This document shows, piece by piece, positions 1 to 4,880 of a stretch of DNA of 5,912 nt. Numbering within the stretch: the first letter of the stretch is position 1; the number at the start of each line of letters is the position of its first letter. The DNA comes from an uncultured Campylobacter sp. Lineage in GTDB: Bacteria > Campylobacterota > Campylobacteria > Campylobacterales > Campylobacteraceae. The notes under the pieces are model-generated. The model made no database searches, was not told the DNA's origin, and saw only the letters and a list, made by a program, of their open reading frames with translations. The DNA lies in NCBI RefSeq assembly GCF_938045405.1, contig NZ_CALIMW010000039.1:1-5912 (forward strand), given 5' to 3'. A program made the position numbers and the translations under genes.

Positions 1-1
1 C

Positions 2-49
2 GGCGGGGTGGATTATATGGCGAAAGTAAGATCAAATTTAGGAGAGTAA
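2..49 (+). CDS. C-terminal end of upstream tail gene, probably major tail tube protein FII (partial)
   Basis: Only the last 15 codons and the TAA are inside the window; they read GGVDYMAKVRSNLGE. A closing pattern of Gly-Val-Asp, then a short helix with Lys/Arg, then Asn-Leu-Gly is what P2 FII-type tail tube proteins usually end with, and FII is the gene directly before E in P2-like tail operons. The identification therefore rests on a short match plus position. The stop is 3 nt before the next start codon, and the downstream gene's ribosome binding site (GGAGAG) lies inside these last codons, so the two genes share one transcript. The rest of the gene is outside the window and nothing can be said about it. 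Confidence 0.5.
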   Translation, partial: GGVDYMAKVRSNLGE

Positions 50-52
50 AAA

Positions 53-277
53 ATGAGAAATATCAAAGTGAATTTACCGATTTGCGGCGAAGAGATAGAG
101 GTTTTTGCGCCGAGCGTCAAGGCGTTTAAGGCGGTTTCAAATGAAAAAAGCGAGATCGAGCAAAGCATTAAGCTATGCGCTACTTGCGCGAATAAAACGC
201 CTTCGTGGATCGAGGAACTGGATATCGCAGATTTTAATGCCTTGCAACGGGCGGTGCAAAGTTTTTTGGACGTTTAG
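53..277 (+). CDS. E: Tail assembly chaperone, short form (gpE-like)
   Basis: This 74-residue protein fits the Phage_TAC_7 type of tail assembly chaperones (P2 gpE, Mu gp41). It has an N-terminal beta-strand segment (NIKVNLPICGEEIEVFAPSV, residues 3-22), a central helical part, and the C-terminal pattern of Ile-Ala-Asp-Phe-x-Ala-Leu-x-x-Ala-Val-x-x-Phe-Leu near residues 58-72. Such chaperones bind the tape measure protein in the cytoplasm and keep it soluble while tail tube subunits polymerise around it; they are absent from the finished virion. GGAGAG at 41-46 is placed 6 nt before the ATG. The gene lies between the probable tube gene and the tape measure gene, exactly where P2 E lies. Its final codons contain a T TTT TTG slippery run, so this frame is probably only one of two products. 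The identification relies on position, size and the frameshift as much as on residue similarity. Confidence 0.8.
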   Translation: MRNIKVNLPICGEEIEVFAPSVKAFKAVSNEKSEIEQSIKLCATCANKTPSWIEELDIADFNALQRAVQSFLDV

Positions 278-432
278 CAGCGCCTGACAATGAAAACATC
301 GCGCTGCTAGGCTACGTGTTGCATTTTGGCCATCGCGAAATTTTGGATATGGATATGATTGATTTTAGTGAATTTGTCAGTATTTCGCTAAAGATCTTGC
401 GAGCGCAAAGCGGCACGATGAAAAGCGTTTAA
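53..432 (+). CDS. Tail assembly chaperone, -1 frameshifted long form (gpE+E'-like)
   Basis: Slipping back one base on T TTT TTG (262-268) leaves 72 codons of the short form intact. It then adds 54 codons of the -1 frame from GGA at 268-270 to TAA at 430-432, giving about 126 residues. The added part begins GRLAAPDNENIALLGYVLHF and contains an acidic helix (DMDMIDFSEF) typical of the second domain of such fusions. The -1 frame has no convenient start codon of its own at the junction, which argues for frameshifting rather than a separate gene. In P2 and many tailed phages the short and long chaperones are made in a fixed ratio, and the long one contacts the tape measure. An annotation that stops at 277 would miss this product. 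Its last 45 bases overlap, on the opposite strand, the end of the minus-strand membrane gene. Confidence 0.72.
262..268 (+). promoter_or_regulatory. -1 ribosomal frameshift slippery heptamer T TTT TTG
   Basis: In the zero frame of the chaperone gene the codons are AGT TTT TTG GAC GTT TAG, so the heptamer fits X XXY YYZ exactly. The P-site and A-site tRNAs can re-pair as TTT TTT. The zero-frame stop follows at 275-277. The same heptamer is the known slippery site of phage P2 gene E. A stem-loop starts 6 nt downstream. Confidence 0.78.
275..309 (+). other. Stem-loop downstream of the slippery site (frameshift stimulator)
   Basis: TAGCAGCGC at 275-283 is perfectly complementary to GCGCTGCTA at 301-309, with a 17-nt loop. 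The 6-nt spacer from the heptamer is within the 5-9 nt usual for -1 frameshift stimulators. The first three bases of the stem are the zero-frame UAG stop. Outer bases ACGT 270-273 and ACGT 314-317 could add a 4-bp extension across an internal loop. I see no convincing pseudoknot partner. Confidence 0.68.
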
Positions 433-618
433 TACCTTTTTAAACGCGCGATGGATAGGTCTTAAAAACACTATTACTCCGCCTGCGACGATAAACATAG
501 TAATGAGCGGATTAGGCTCAAGACCTAAAACGAGGTTCATAAGCAGCACGGCTGCGGTAATGATACCGGTATAAAATGTTATTAGATCGCTTTCTTTCAT
601 AAGAAGCGATTGTATCAT
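388..618 (-). CDS. Small two-helix membrane protein, antisense within the tail operon
   Basis: I do not recognise this protein. It is 76 residues from ATG 618, or 70 from ATG 600 (starting MKESDLITFYTG), and the second start looks better because the protein body begins there. Two hydrophobic segments are visible, roughly residues 12-33 (ending LLMNLVLGL) and 38-52 (LITMFIVAGGVIVFL). They are joined by the short turn EPNP and followed by a basic amphipathic tail (HRAFKKVLNAFHRAALR), so both ends are predicted cytoplasmic. It is probably not a shadow: no plus-strand gene exists over 433-652, and the reading frame uses codons like its neighbours. It is convergent with the E+E' frame and overlaps it by 45 bases. 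Neither start has a clear Shine-Dalgarno site. A prophage-state membrane moron, for example a superinfection-exclusion protein, is inference. The size and topology also fit a class II holin, though antisense orientation argues against late lysis expression. Confidence 0.5.
   Translation of the reverse strand: MIQSLLMKESDLITFYTGIITAAVLLMNLVLGLEPNPLITMFIVAGGVIVFLRPIHRAFKKVLNAFHRAALRSQDL
609..617 (-). promoter_or_regulatory. Possible extended -10 element for the minus-strand membrane gene
   Basis: On the minus strand, bases 617-609 read TGATACAAT, which matches the extended -10 form TGnTAnAAT. A transcript would start around 602-603, two or three bases before ATG 600, so the message would be nearly leaderless. 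This would explain the lack of a Shine-Dalgarno site. An alternative -10, TAAAAT at 626-621, lies inside the perfect palindrome AAATTTTAAAATTT (619-632). In AT-rich DNA such matches arise by chance, so this is weak. Confidence 0.25.
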
Positions 619-640
619 AAATTTTAAAATTTGCAGCAGG

Positions 641-648
641 AAAGGAGG
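641..648 (+). promoter_or_regulatory. Strong ribosome binding site of the tape measure gene
   Basis: AAAGGAGG is the strongest Shine-Dalgarno sequence in the window and lies 4 nt before ATG 653, fixing that start. Its strength may compensate for the roughly 220-nt untranslated gap after the chaperone gene, where translational coupling is lost. Confidence 0.7.
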
Positions 649-652
649 TAAA

Positions 653-2779
653 ATGGATAATCAAACGACGCTCGGCATAAGTATAGGGCTGGTTTTGAAA
701 GGACTTTCTAGCGTAAAATCTGCCGATAACGCAATAAAAGGGCTTGCGCGTAGTGCAAAAAACGCCGGCGTAAGCGTAAAAAGCATAAGCGAAAATTTGC
801 GCGGACTAAAGGGCGTAAGCAAGGATATAGCTCGCTACAAACAAACAATTTCGGACGAAATAGGAAATCTTGCAGGCACTCTTGCAAAAACTGCAAGCCT
901 TGCCGTGCCGATAAAATTTGCCATTGACGATGAAGCGGCCTTTGCCGACGTGAAAAAATATGTAGACGGCACCGACGAGGAGATGGCAAAACTCAAGGGC
1001 GAACTCAGAAATCTGAGCGCAAGCTTCGGCAAAAGCTTCAGCGACGTCGCCTCTATCGCCGCGGAGGGTGGCAAAGCAAATTTAAGCGGCGAGGAGCTTA
1101 TAAAATACGTCAGACTTACCACCACCGCGATGAGCGCCTTTGCTATGAGCGCAAACGATGTCGGTAAAGCAACGAATAATATGTTCGTAGGCTTTGGCAT
1201 CAAAAACACGCAAGGTATTGAGGAGCTTTTCGATACCATCAATCTACTCGATAATAAGGTAAAAAACGCTAATGCCGATCAAATTTTAGAGTCTACTTCT
1301 CTACTTGCCGCTACGGCAAGGATGATAGATTTAGACGGCAAGACTACGGCTGCATTTGCCTCTACTCTGCTTAGTACGGGCAAAGCTACGAGCGTAGTAG
1401 GCACTTCGCTGAACGATTTTTTTACGACATTAGCAAGCGCGGAAAAACAACCGAAGAAATTCCACGAAGCCCTAAAACAGATCGGGCTGGATGCCCAAAC
1501 ACTCAAAGAAAATTTGAACAAAGATTCTACCGCTGCGATGGTGGATTTCTTAGAGAGGATCAAGGCTGCGCCTAAAGATGCGCAAGCTGGAATTCTCTAT
1601 GACCTCGTAGGCGGCAACTATAATGACGAGATAGCATCTCTAGTGCAGAACATAGACGAACTTAAAGCAAATATCGCTCTGGCGCGCAGCTCAGAAGCCA
1701 AAGGCTCTATGGAAAAAGAGTTGCAGGTTAAGCTCAATACTACCGCCTCGGCATTAGATAGATTGCATCAAAGCTGGATTAATTTAGCCTCACAAATCGG
1801 CGAAACTTTTTTACCCGTCGTAGATAGCGCAGCGAAATTATTTGCGGCTTTCGGAAACGCACTGCGAAAATTTAACGAAAAATTCCCTACGCTCGCCAAA
1901 CTTCTGACTGGTGCGGTAGGCGGCTTCATAGCTCTTGGAGTAGCGATCAGCGGCGTTAAAATAGGCTTTGCAGGCCTTATGCTTGCTTTTGCGCCGTTTA
2001 GAACGGCTTATCATATCATTGCCCTGGTCGTTAAAGGGATGTGGGCGCTTACTGCCGCCACTCTTCGCACAAACATCGCACTTATAACGCAAAGAGCCGC
2101 TATGATCGCTCATGCTATCGCATCCAAAGCCGCAGCAGCAGCTATGGCCATATTGAGAGGCGCAAGCATCGCCGCGGCTGCGGGCTTTCGCATAATGAAG
2201 CTAGCTCTGATCACTACCGGCATCGGCGCCATAGTCGTGGGACTTGCTACGGCGGCGGTATGGCTGTATGAGAATTGGGATCGAGTAAAAGCCTTTTTTC
2301 AAAATTTTTGGCAAAAAATCAAGCCTGAATGGGAAAGCTTTAAGAGCTGGCTAGATAGCTGGATAGAGGCATTCAGTAGCGTATTTGATGAGACTGTAGC
2401 ATGGTGGAAGGATCTATTTGCGGACTTTTTCGGCTGGATAGGCGAAAAAATAGATTGGGTACTTAGCAGCGTAAAAAGCGTAGGGGAATTTTTTGGCTTT
2501 GGAGATAATAGTGCGCCGGTTACGGCGCCCGCATATGCTAATGCCGATCGAAATTTCACGCCTGCGCCGAATCGCCCTATGGGCGAAGCGCTCAGCACTC
2601 TTAGTTCAAGTAGCGCCGGGGGCAGCAATACAAATATAACCTTTAACGGAGATTTTAAGATTGACGCACACGGTGGCAATATCGATACCGAAGCCTTTAA
2701 GCGGCAAATTTCAAAGGATGTGCAAGAGGCTATCAGACGAAATGAGCGAAACGCCAGAAATACGGACGTGAGAGGTTAA
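653..2779 (+). CDS. T: Phage tail tape measure protein (TP901 core family)
   Basis: This 708-residue protein sets tail length and is threaded through the tail tube during assembly. Residues 1-90 are a helical N-terminus. Residues of about 90-330 match the PhageMin_Tail/TP901 core: an 'AAFADVKKYVDGTDEEMAKL' start, the 'LSASFGKSFSDVASIAAEGGKANLSG' region, 'MFVGFGIK' and 'TSLNDFF'. They end in 'LYDLVGGNYNDEIASLV' and, near 360-390, 'ALDRLHQSWINLASQIGETFLPVV'. A long Ala/Gly-rich hydrophobic stretch follows at about 415-540, with several potential membrane-spanning helices, as expected of tape measure proteins that enter the host membrane at DNA ejection. Residues 540-615 are rich in Trp/Phe (NWDRVKAFFQNFW, WWKDLF), then a Pro/Ser/Gly linker, then a charged C-terminal helix. 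P2 gpT is of similar size. At about 0.15 nm per residue the tail would be near 100 nm (inference). No frameshift or truncation is visible. Confidence 0.95.
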   Translation: MDNQTTLGISIGLVLKGLSSVKSADNAIKGLARSAKNAGVSVKSISENLRGLKGVSKDIARYKQTISDEIGNLAGTLAKTASLAVPIKFAIDDEAAFADVKKYVDGTDEEMAKLKGELRNLSASFGKSFSDVASIAAEGGKANLSGEELIKYVRLTTTAMSAFAMSANDVGKATNNMFVGFGIKNTQGIEELFDTINLLDNKVKNANADQILESTSLLAATARMIDLDGKTTAAFASTLLSTGKATSVVGTSLNDFFTTLASAEKQPKKFHEALKQIGLDAQTLKENLNKDSTAAMVDFLERIKAAPKDAQAGILYDLVGGNYNDEIASLVQNIDELKANIALARSSEAKGSMEKELQVKLNTTASALDRLHQSWINLASQIGETFLPVVDSAAKLFAAFGNALRKFNEKFPTLAKLLTGAVGGFIALGVAISGVKIGFAGLMLAFAPFRTAYHIIALVVKGMWALTAATLRTNIALITQRAAMIAHAIASKAAAAAMAILRGASIAAAAGFRIMKLALITTGIGAIVVGLATAAVWLYENWDRVKAFFQNFWQKIKPEWESFKSWLDSWIEAFSSVFDETVAWWKDLFADFFGWIGEKIDWVLSSVKSVGEFFGFGDNSAPVTAPAYANADRNFTPAPNRPMGEALSTLSSSSAGGSNTNITFNGDFKIDAHGGNIDTEAFKRQISKDVQEAIRRNERNARNTDVRG

Positions 2780-2781
2780 AA

Positions 2782-3183
2782 ATGGTCTTAAATTTGGGCG
2801 GCTTTAAATTTGAGTGGAAACAGACGAGCGAAATATCAGTAGAAACGGAATTCGGCATGAACTCCACCGAGAGGATAAACAACCATCCCGCTCTGCTGAA
2901 TGCTAACCTGGGCACGCAGAGCATTACCCTTAGCGGACAAACTCTGCCATTCGCCTGCGACGGACAAAGTGCGCTTAAGCCGCTTTATGCATTGGCCGAG
3001 TTGCGACAGAGCCTGCCGCTCGTTACGGGGCTTGGGAAATATCTAGGCAGATTTGCGATAGAGAAGATCAGCGAAAACAGATCCGTATTCGCTCCAAATG
3101 GAGCGTTTTTCACGCAGACGTTCAGCCTTACGCTTAGAAGGGATTACGATGCGGACGAACTTAATCAAAAAGAGAAGAGATGA
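2782..3183 (+). CDS. U: Tail protein gpU family (tail terminator/completion)
   Basis: The 133-residue product matches the P2 gpU family. It opens with a strand ending in F-x-F (NLGGFKFEW), carries the TQSITLSGQTLPF motif (about residues 45-57) corresponding to the family's 'ITLSGxxxP', and then LKPLYALAELRQSLPLVTGLGKYLGRFAIEKISENRS (about 66-102), equal to the family's 'LPL..G.G...G.w.I..i.E..S'. It ends in FTQTFSLTLRRDYD. In P2, gpU is needed to complete the tail and is placed at the end of the tube. ATG 2782 is 2 nt after the tape measure stop and has GAGAGG at 2770-2775 as ribosome binding site. Its stop overlaps the gpX start (ATGA). P2 gpU is somewhat longer, about 160 residues. Confidence 0.92.
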   Translation: MVLNLGGFKFEWKQTSEISVETEFGMNSTERINNHPALLNANLGTQSITLSGQTLPFACDGQSALKPLYALAELRQSLPLVTGLGKYLGRFAIEKISENRSVFAPNGAFFTQTFSLTLRRDYDADELNQKEKR

Positions 3184-3371
3184 TTTATAAAGCAAAAGAC
3201 GGTGAGCGATTGGATCAGATCGTTTATAGACATTACGGGCATTTAAGGTATTTTGAAAGCGTGCTGGAGCTCAATCCAAAGCTAGAGGTTGTTTTAAAGG
3301 TGGGCGATAGCGTAACCCTGCCGGAATTGAGTGAAGAAAAAATACCGCAAAAGCAGGCCACATTATGGTGA
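3180..3371 (+). CDS. X: Tail protein gpX (LysM-like domain)
   Basis: This 63-residue protein has the P2 gpX pattern. It starts YKAKDGERLDQIVYRHYG (residues 3-20), the LysM-type 'G-x-x-L-D-x-I-x-x-x-Y/H-Y-G' signature, then 'VLELNPKL' (28-35) and 'LKVGDSVTLPEL' (39-50), the usual 'G-D-x-I-x-L-P' ending. P2 gpX is almost the same length. The protein is a baseplate/tail-tip component, and its LysM-like fold suggests contact with the gpD hub or peptidoglycan during penetration; that partner is inference. The start codon overlaps the gpU stop as ATGA and its own stop overlaps the gpD start by 7 nt, so translation of U, X and D is coupled. Confidence 0.93.
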   Translation: MIYKAKDGERLDQIVYRHYGHLRYFESVLELNPKLEVVLKVGDSVTLPELSEEKIPQKQATLW

Positions 3372-3970
3372 GAAAACCGATCTTTAAACTTGAAGCAAAC
3401 GGCAAAGATATCACGCAAACCATAAAACAAAATTTGATTAGCCTAGGCTTTGACGATAAAGAGGGCTTTAAAAGCGACGAAATAAGCTTTAAAGTGCGCG
3501 GTCTCTTCGCAAAACCGACGTTCGGCGACAAGCTTGAGTTATATTTGGGTTGGGCGGGTGAAGGCGAGGAAGGTGCCGATAATATGTGGCTGTGCGGTAA
3601 ATTCGCCGTGCAGACCTGCGAGCGAGATTACAAAGAGCAAAGCACCGAGGTGCGTGCGACCGCCGTAGATTTTGCCGGCGAGATCAAAACCAAAAAGCGC
3701 CGTAGCTGGGAAAATACCACGCTTTTTGCCATAGCCGGCAAGATCGCGGACGAAAATGCCCTGCGCCTCAAAACGAGCGGAGAGGATATGGCAATCAGAT
3801 CGCGCCTACAAGACGGAGTGGGCGATTTAGAGTTTTTGTACTCGCTTAGTAAAGAACTAGGCTATCTAGCCGCCACCAAAAACGACACGCTGATCCTAGC
3901 GCCAAAAAGCGGAGATGATGAATCGGACGAAGCAGAGAAAGGAGCGATGGGCTGCCGCAGATCGAATTGA
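3365..3970 (+). CDS. gpD N-terminal fragment
   Basis: This is the 201-residue reading frame of the interrupted hub gene. Residues 1-110 carry the strand-rich N-terminal barrel: 'DEISFKVRGLFAKPTFGDKLELYLGWAG' (38-65), where the family places its 'G-D-x-V/L' strand, and 'CGKFAVQTCERDYKEQSTEVRATAVDF' (77-103). Then follow TKKRRSWENTTLFAIAGKIADE (109-130) and 'SDLEFLY'-like VGDLEFLYSLSKELGYLAATKNDTLILA (152-179), the family's 'q.~eSD..FL..la...g' segment. The last residues MGCRRSN are out-of-frame noise after the break. ATG 3365 overlaps gpX by 7 nt and has only a weak AGG upstream, as expected of a translationally coupled start. Confidence 0.72.
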   Translation: MVRKPIFKLEANGKDITQTIKQNLISLGFDDKEGFKSDEISFKVRGLFAKPTFGDKLELYLGWAGEGEEGADNMWLCGKFAVQTCERDYKEQSTEVRATAVDFAGEIKTKKRRSWENTTLFAIAGKIADENALRLKTSGEDMAIRSRLQDGVGDLEFLYSLSKELGYLAATKNDTLILAPKSGDDESDEAEKGAMGCRRSN

Positions 3971-4350
3971 ATTTAAGCGATCTTGCTTCCCTCAATATTA
4001 CCGAAGCCAATCGCAACGCCTATAATGCAGTCGTATGCGAATGGCAAGACATCGCAAGCGGCAAGCGTAAGCAGATCAAGGTAGGCAAAGGCAAACAGAC
4101 CTATAAGATGCAAATCCCAGAGCCGAAAAGTGATGCCGAGGCCTATAAGCTAGCGCAAAGCAAGCTAAATGAGTTAAAAAAGGGCGGTATTAACGGGCGT
4201 TGCTCGTGTATGGGCGCCAATATCGTCGCGGGCGCGCAAATTAAATTTAAAGGCGCCGCAGGGCTTGAGGATGTCAAATTTAGCGTGAAATCAGTTTCGC
4301 ATACGCTAGAGCCCACAAACTATAGCATAGAGATAGAATTTGAAGGGTAA
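3967..4350 (+). CDS. gpD C-terminal fragment
   Basis: This is the 127-residue remainder of the hub gene in the -1 frame. The only initiator in the open stretch near the junction is TTG 3967; the nearest Shine-Dalgarno match, AAAGGAG at 3938-3944, is too far upstream. Independent expression would therefore be poor, although reinitiation after the overlapping TGA at 3968-3970 (TTGA) is possible. Conserved gpD features are 'EANRNAYNAVVCEWQDIASGKR' (about residues 14-35), the family's 'R..Y..V.v.W.d...g' region, then 'SDAEAYKLAQSKLNELKKG' (55-73) and the closing 'FSVKSVSHTLEPTNYSIEIEFEG' (105-127), corresponding to 'Y.V.sv.H.l....Y.t.i..e'. The frame continues open upstream to 3922 with DGLPQIEL, which is conserved, so the TTG is not the ancestral start. 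Confidence 0.68.
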   Translation: MNLSDLASLNITEANRNAYNAVVCEWQDIASGKRKQIKVGKGKQTYKMQIPEPKSDAEAYKLAQSKLNELKKGGINGRCSCMGANIVAGAQIKFKGAAGLEDVKFSVKSVSHTLEPTNYSIEIEFEG

Positions 4351-4355
4351 AGGAG
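4350..4355 (+). promoter_or_regulatory. Ribosome binding site choosing the DUF5675 start
   Basis: AAGGAG is centred correctly, 5 nt before ATG 4361. The in-frame upstream ATG at 4340 lies inside the gpD reading frame, would add MKGKGAK, and has no comparable site. I therefore start the gene at 4361. Confidence 0.7.
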
Positions 4356-4360
4356 CAAAA

Positions 4361-4825
4361 ATGGTCTTAGAAATTATCAGGTTTAAAGAAGTGGACGATA
4401 TGACGCTGGGGCGCTTCATATTGCGAGACGGCGAAAGAGAGGTGCTAAAGGGATATACCTGCGAGCCTGCGGGCCCCGATACCACGCAGAGCGGCATGGA
4501 TAGACGCATACCGCAAGGAAGGTATCAAATAGCCTGGCACGATAGCCCGAAATTTAGAGTTCGCCTACCGCTACTTTGGAATGAGCTAGTGCCAAAAACT
4601 CGCTGCATATTGATCCATGCGGGCAACACCGGGCGCAATACCGAGGGTTGCGTGCTACTGGGCAACTCTTTGGGTGCGCACGGAGTGAAAGACTCTCGTG
4701 CGGCCTTGAGCGCACTGCTTGCCGCCGTAAAAGGGCAAGAATTTGCAGTGCAAATATCTAATTTCAGCTTTGACTTTCGCATACCGTCAATAAATATTTA
4801 TGATTTATATCTTCAGAAATTTTAG
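4361..4825 (+). CDS. DUF5675 family protein, phage-associated, possible cell-wall enzyme
   Basis: From ATG 4361 the protein has 154 residues. It shows the DUF5675 layout: an N-terminal strand pair (VLEIIRF, LGRFIL), the 'TCEPAGPDTTQSGMDRRIPQGRYQI' region (33-57) with the Ile-Pro-x-Gly-x-Tyr turn, and then 'RCILIHAGNTGRNTEGCVLLG' (81-101). His86 and Cys97 in this last segment (H-A-G-N ... T-E-G-C) resemble the His and Cys of L,D-transpeptidase (YkuD) active sites, so an action on peptidoglycan is plausible but unproven. The family is common at the end of phage tail or lysis blocks; here it follows gpD with the stop and start 10 nt apart and is read with the tail operon. The last 20 or so residues (after QISN) are encoded by AT-rich DNA unlike the rest and look like an added or replaced tail. 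There is no signal peptide. Confidence 0.85.
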   Translation: MVLEIIRFKEVDDMTLGRFILRDGEREVLKGYTCEPAGPDTTQSGMDRRIPQGRYQIAWHDSPKFRVRLPLLWNELVPKTRCILIHAGNTGRNTEGCVLLGNSLGAHGVKDSRAALSALLAAVKGQEFAVQISNFSFDFRIPSINIYDLYLQKF

Positions 4826-4837
4826 AGAACGGAGTCG

Positions 4838-4869
4838 GATATTTTTTGATATAATTGTATAAAAATATC
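4838..4869. repeat. 9-bp inverted repeat enclosing the -10 box (candidate operator)
   Basis: GATATTTTT at 4838-4846 and AAAAATATC at 4861-4869 are perfect inverted copies separated by 14 bases that hold the whole -10 element. The placement, symmetric about the promoter, is what an autorepressor site would look like. As RNA it would be a weak A-U hairpin and a poor terminator. AT-rich composition raises the chance of coincidence. Confidence 0.35.
4847..4855 (+). promoter_or_regulatory. Extended -10 promoter of the GNAT gene
   Basis: TGATATAAT is a perfect extended -10 (TGnTATAAT), preceded by a T-tract at 4842-4847 as in Campylobacter housekeeping promoters, which often lack a -35 box; none is seen here at 4827-4832 (GAACGG). 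Transcription would start near 4862, giving a leader of roughly 20 nt with the ribosome binding site GGGAG (4870-4874) before ATG 4881. The gene can therefore be expressed independently of the tail operon. Confidence 0.65.
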
Positions 4870-4880
4870 GGGAGTCTAAA

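Larger units (their letters stand above)
3365..4350 (+). pseudogene. D: gpD (late control D / baseplate hub) gene, interrupted by a -1 frame change
   Basis: Two adjacent frames together spell one protein of the phage late control D family (P2 gpD, Mu gp44 and T4 gp27-like hub proteins), which forms the baseplate hub that carries the tail spike. Reading 3365-3949 and then the -1 frame gives about 328 residues, close to normal for a compact gpD. The junction is limited to 3922-3967: the downstream frame has TGA TGA at 3916-3921 and the upstream frame stops at 3968-3970. The downstream frame resumes exactly with a conserved segment, LPQIELNLSDL, so the frames were once continuous. Loss of one G in GATGGGCTG (3946-3954) would explain it simply. 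No X XXY YYZ heptamer lies in the interval, so programmed slippage is unlikely. A sequencing or assembly indel cannot be excluded. Confidence 0.75.

Noticed and set aside
105..287. A +1-frame ORF overlapping the chaperone gene.
   Set aside because: Arg-rich out-of-frame composition, no ribosome binding site, and it is in the opposite shift direction from the slippery heptamer.
835..1563. Long open minus-strand frames opposite the tape measure gene (835-1242 and 1279-1563).
   Set aside because: They lie antisense to a strongly supported, conserved coding frame, show Ser/Leu-rich mirror composition and have no ribosome binding sites or recognisable domains.
2041..2271. Plus-strand frame inside the tape measure gene, rich in Arg, His, Ser and Tyr.
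   Set aside because: It is an out-of-frame reading of the Ala-rich hydrophobic stretch of the tape measure protein; the odd composition is a frame artefact.
3938..3970. Programmed frameshifting as the explanation for the gpD split, stimulated by the internal AAAGGAG.
   Set aside because: No X XXY YYZ heptamer exists in the zero frame between 3922 and 3967, and re-pairing at ATG GGC would leave mismatches. A single-base deletion is simpler.
2778..4369. The 13-mer AAAAATGGTCTTA occurs at two gene starts (2778-2790 before and into gpU; 4357-4369 before and into DUF5675).
   Set aside because: It consists of an A-rich spacer, the ATG and Val-Leu codons; two start regions in an AT-leaning genome can share this by chance, and no flanking similarity extends the match.
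4826..4880. A transcription terminator after the DUF5675 gene.
   Set aside because: The only inverted repeat is A/T-only apart from its outer pair and encloses a promoter; there is no GC-rich stem followed by a T-tract on the plus strand.
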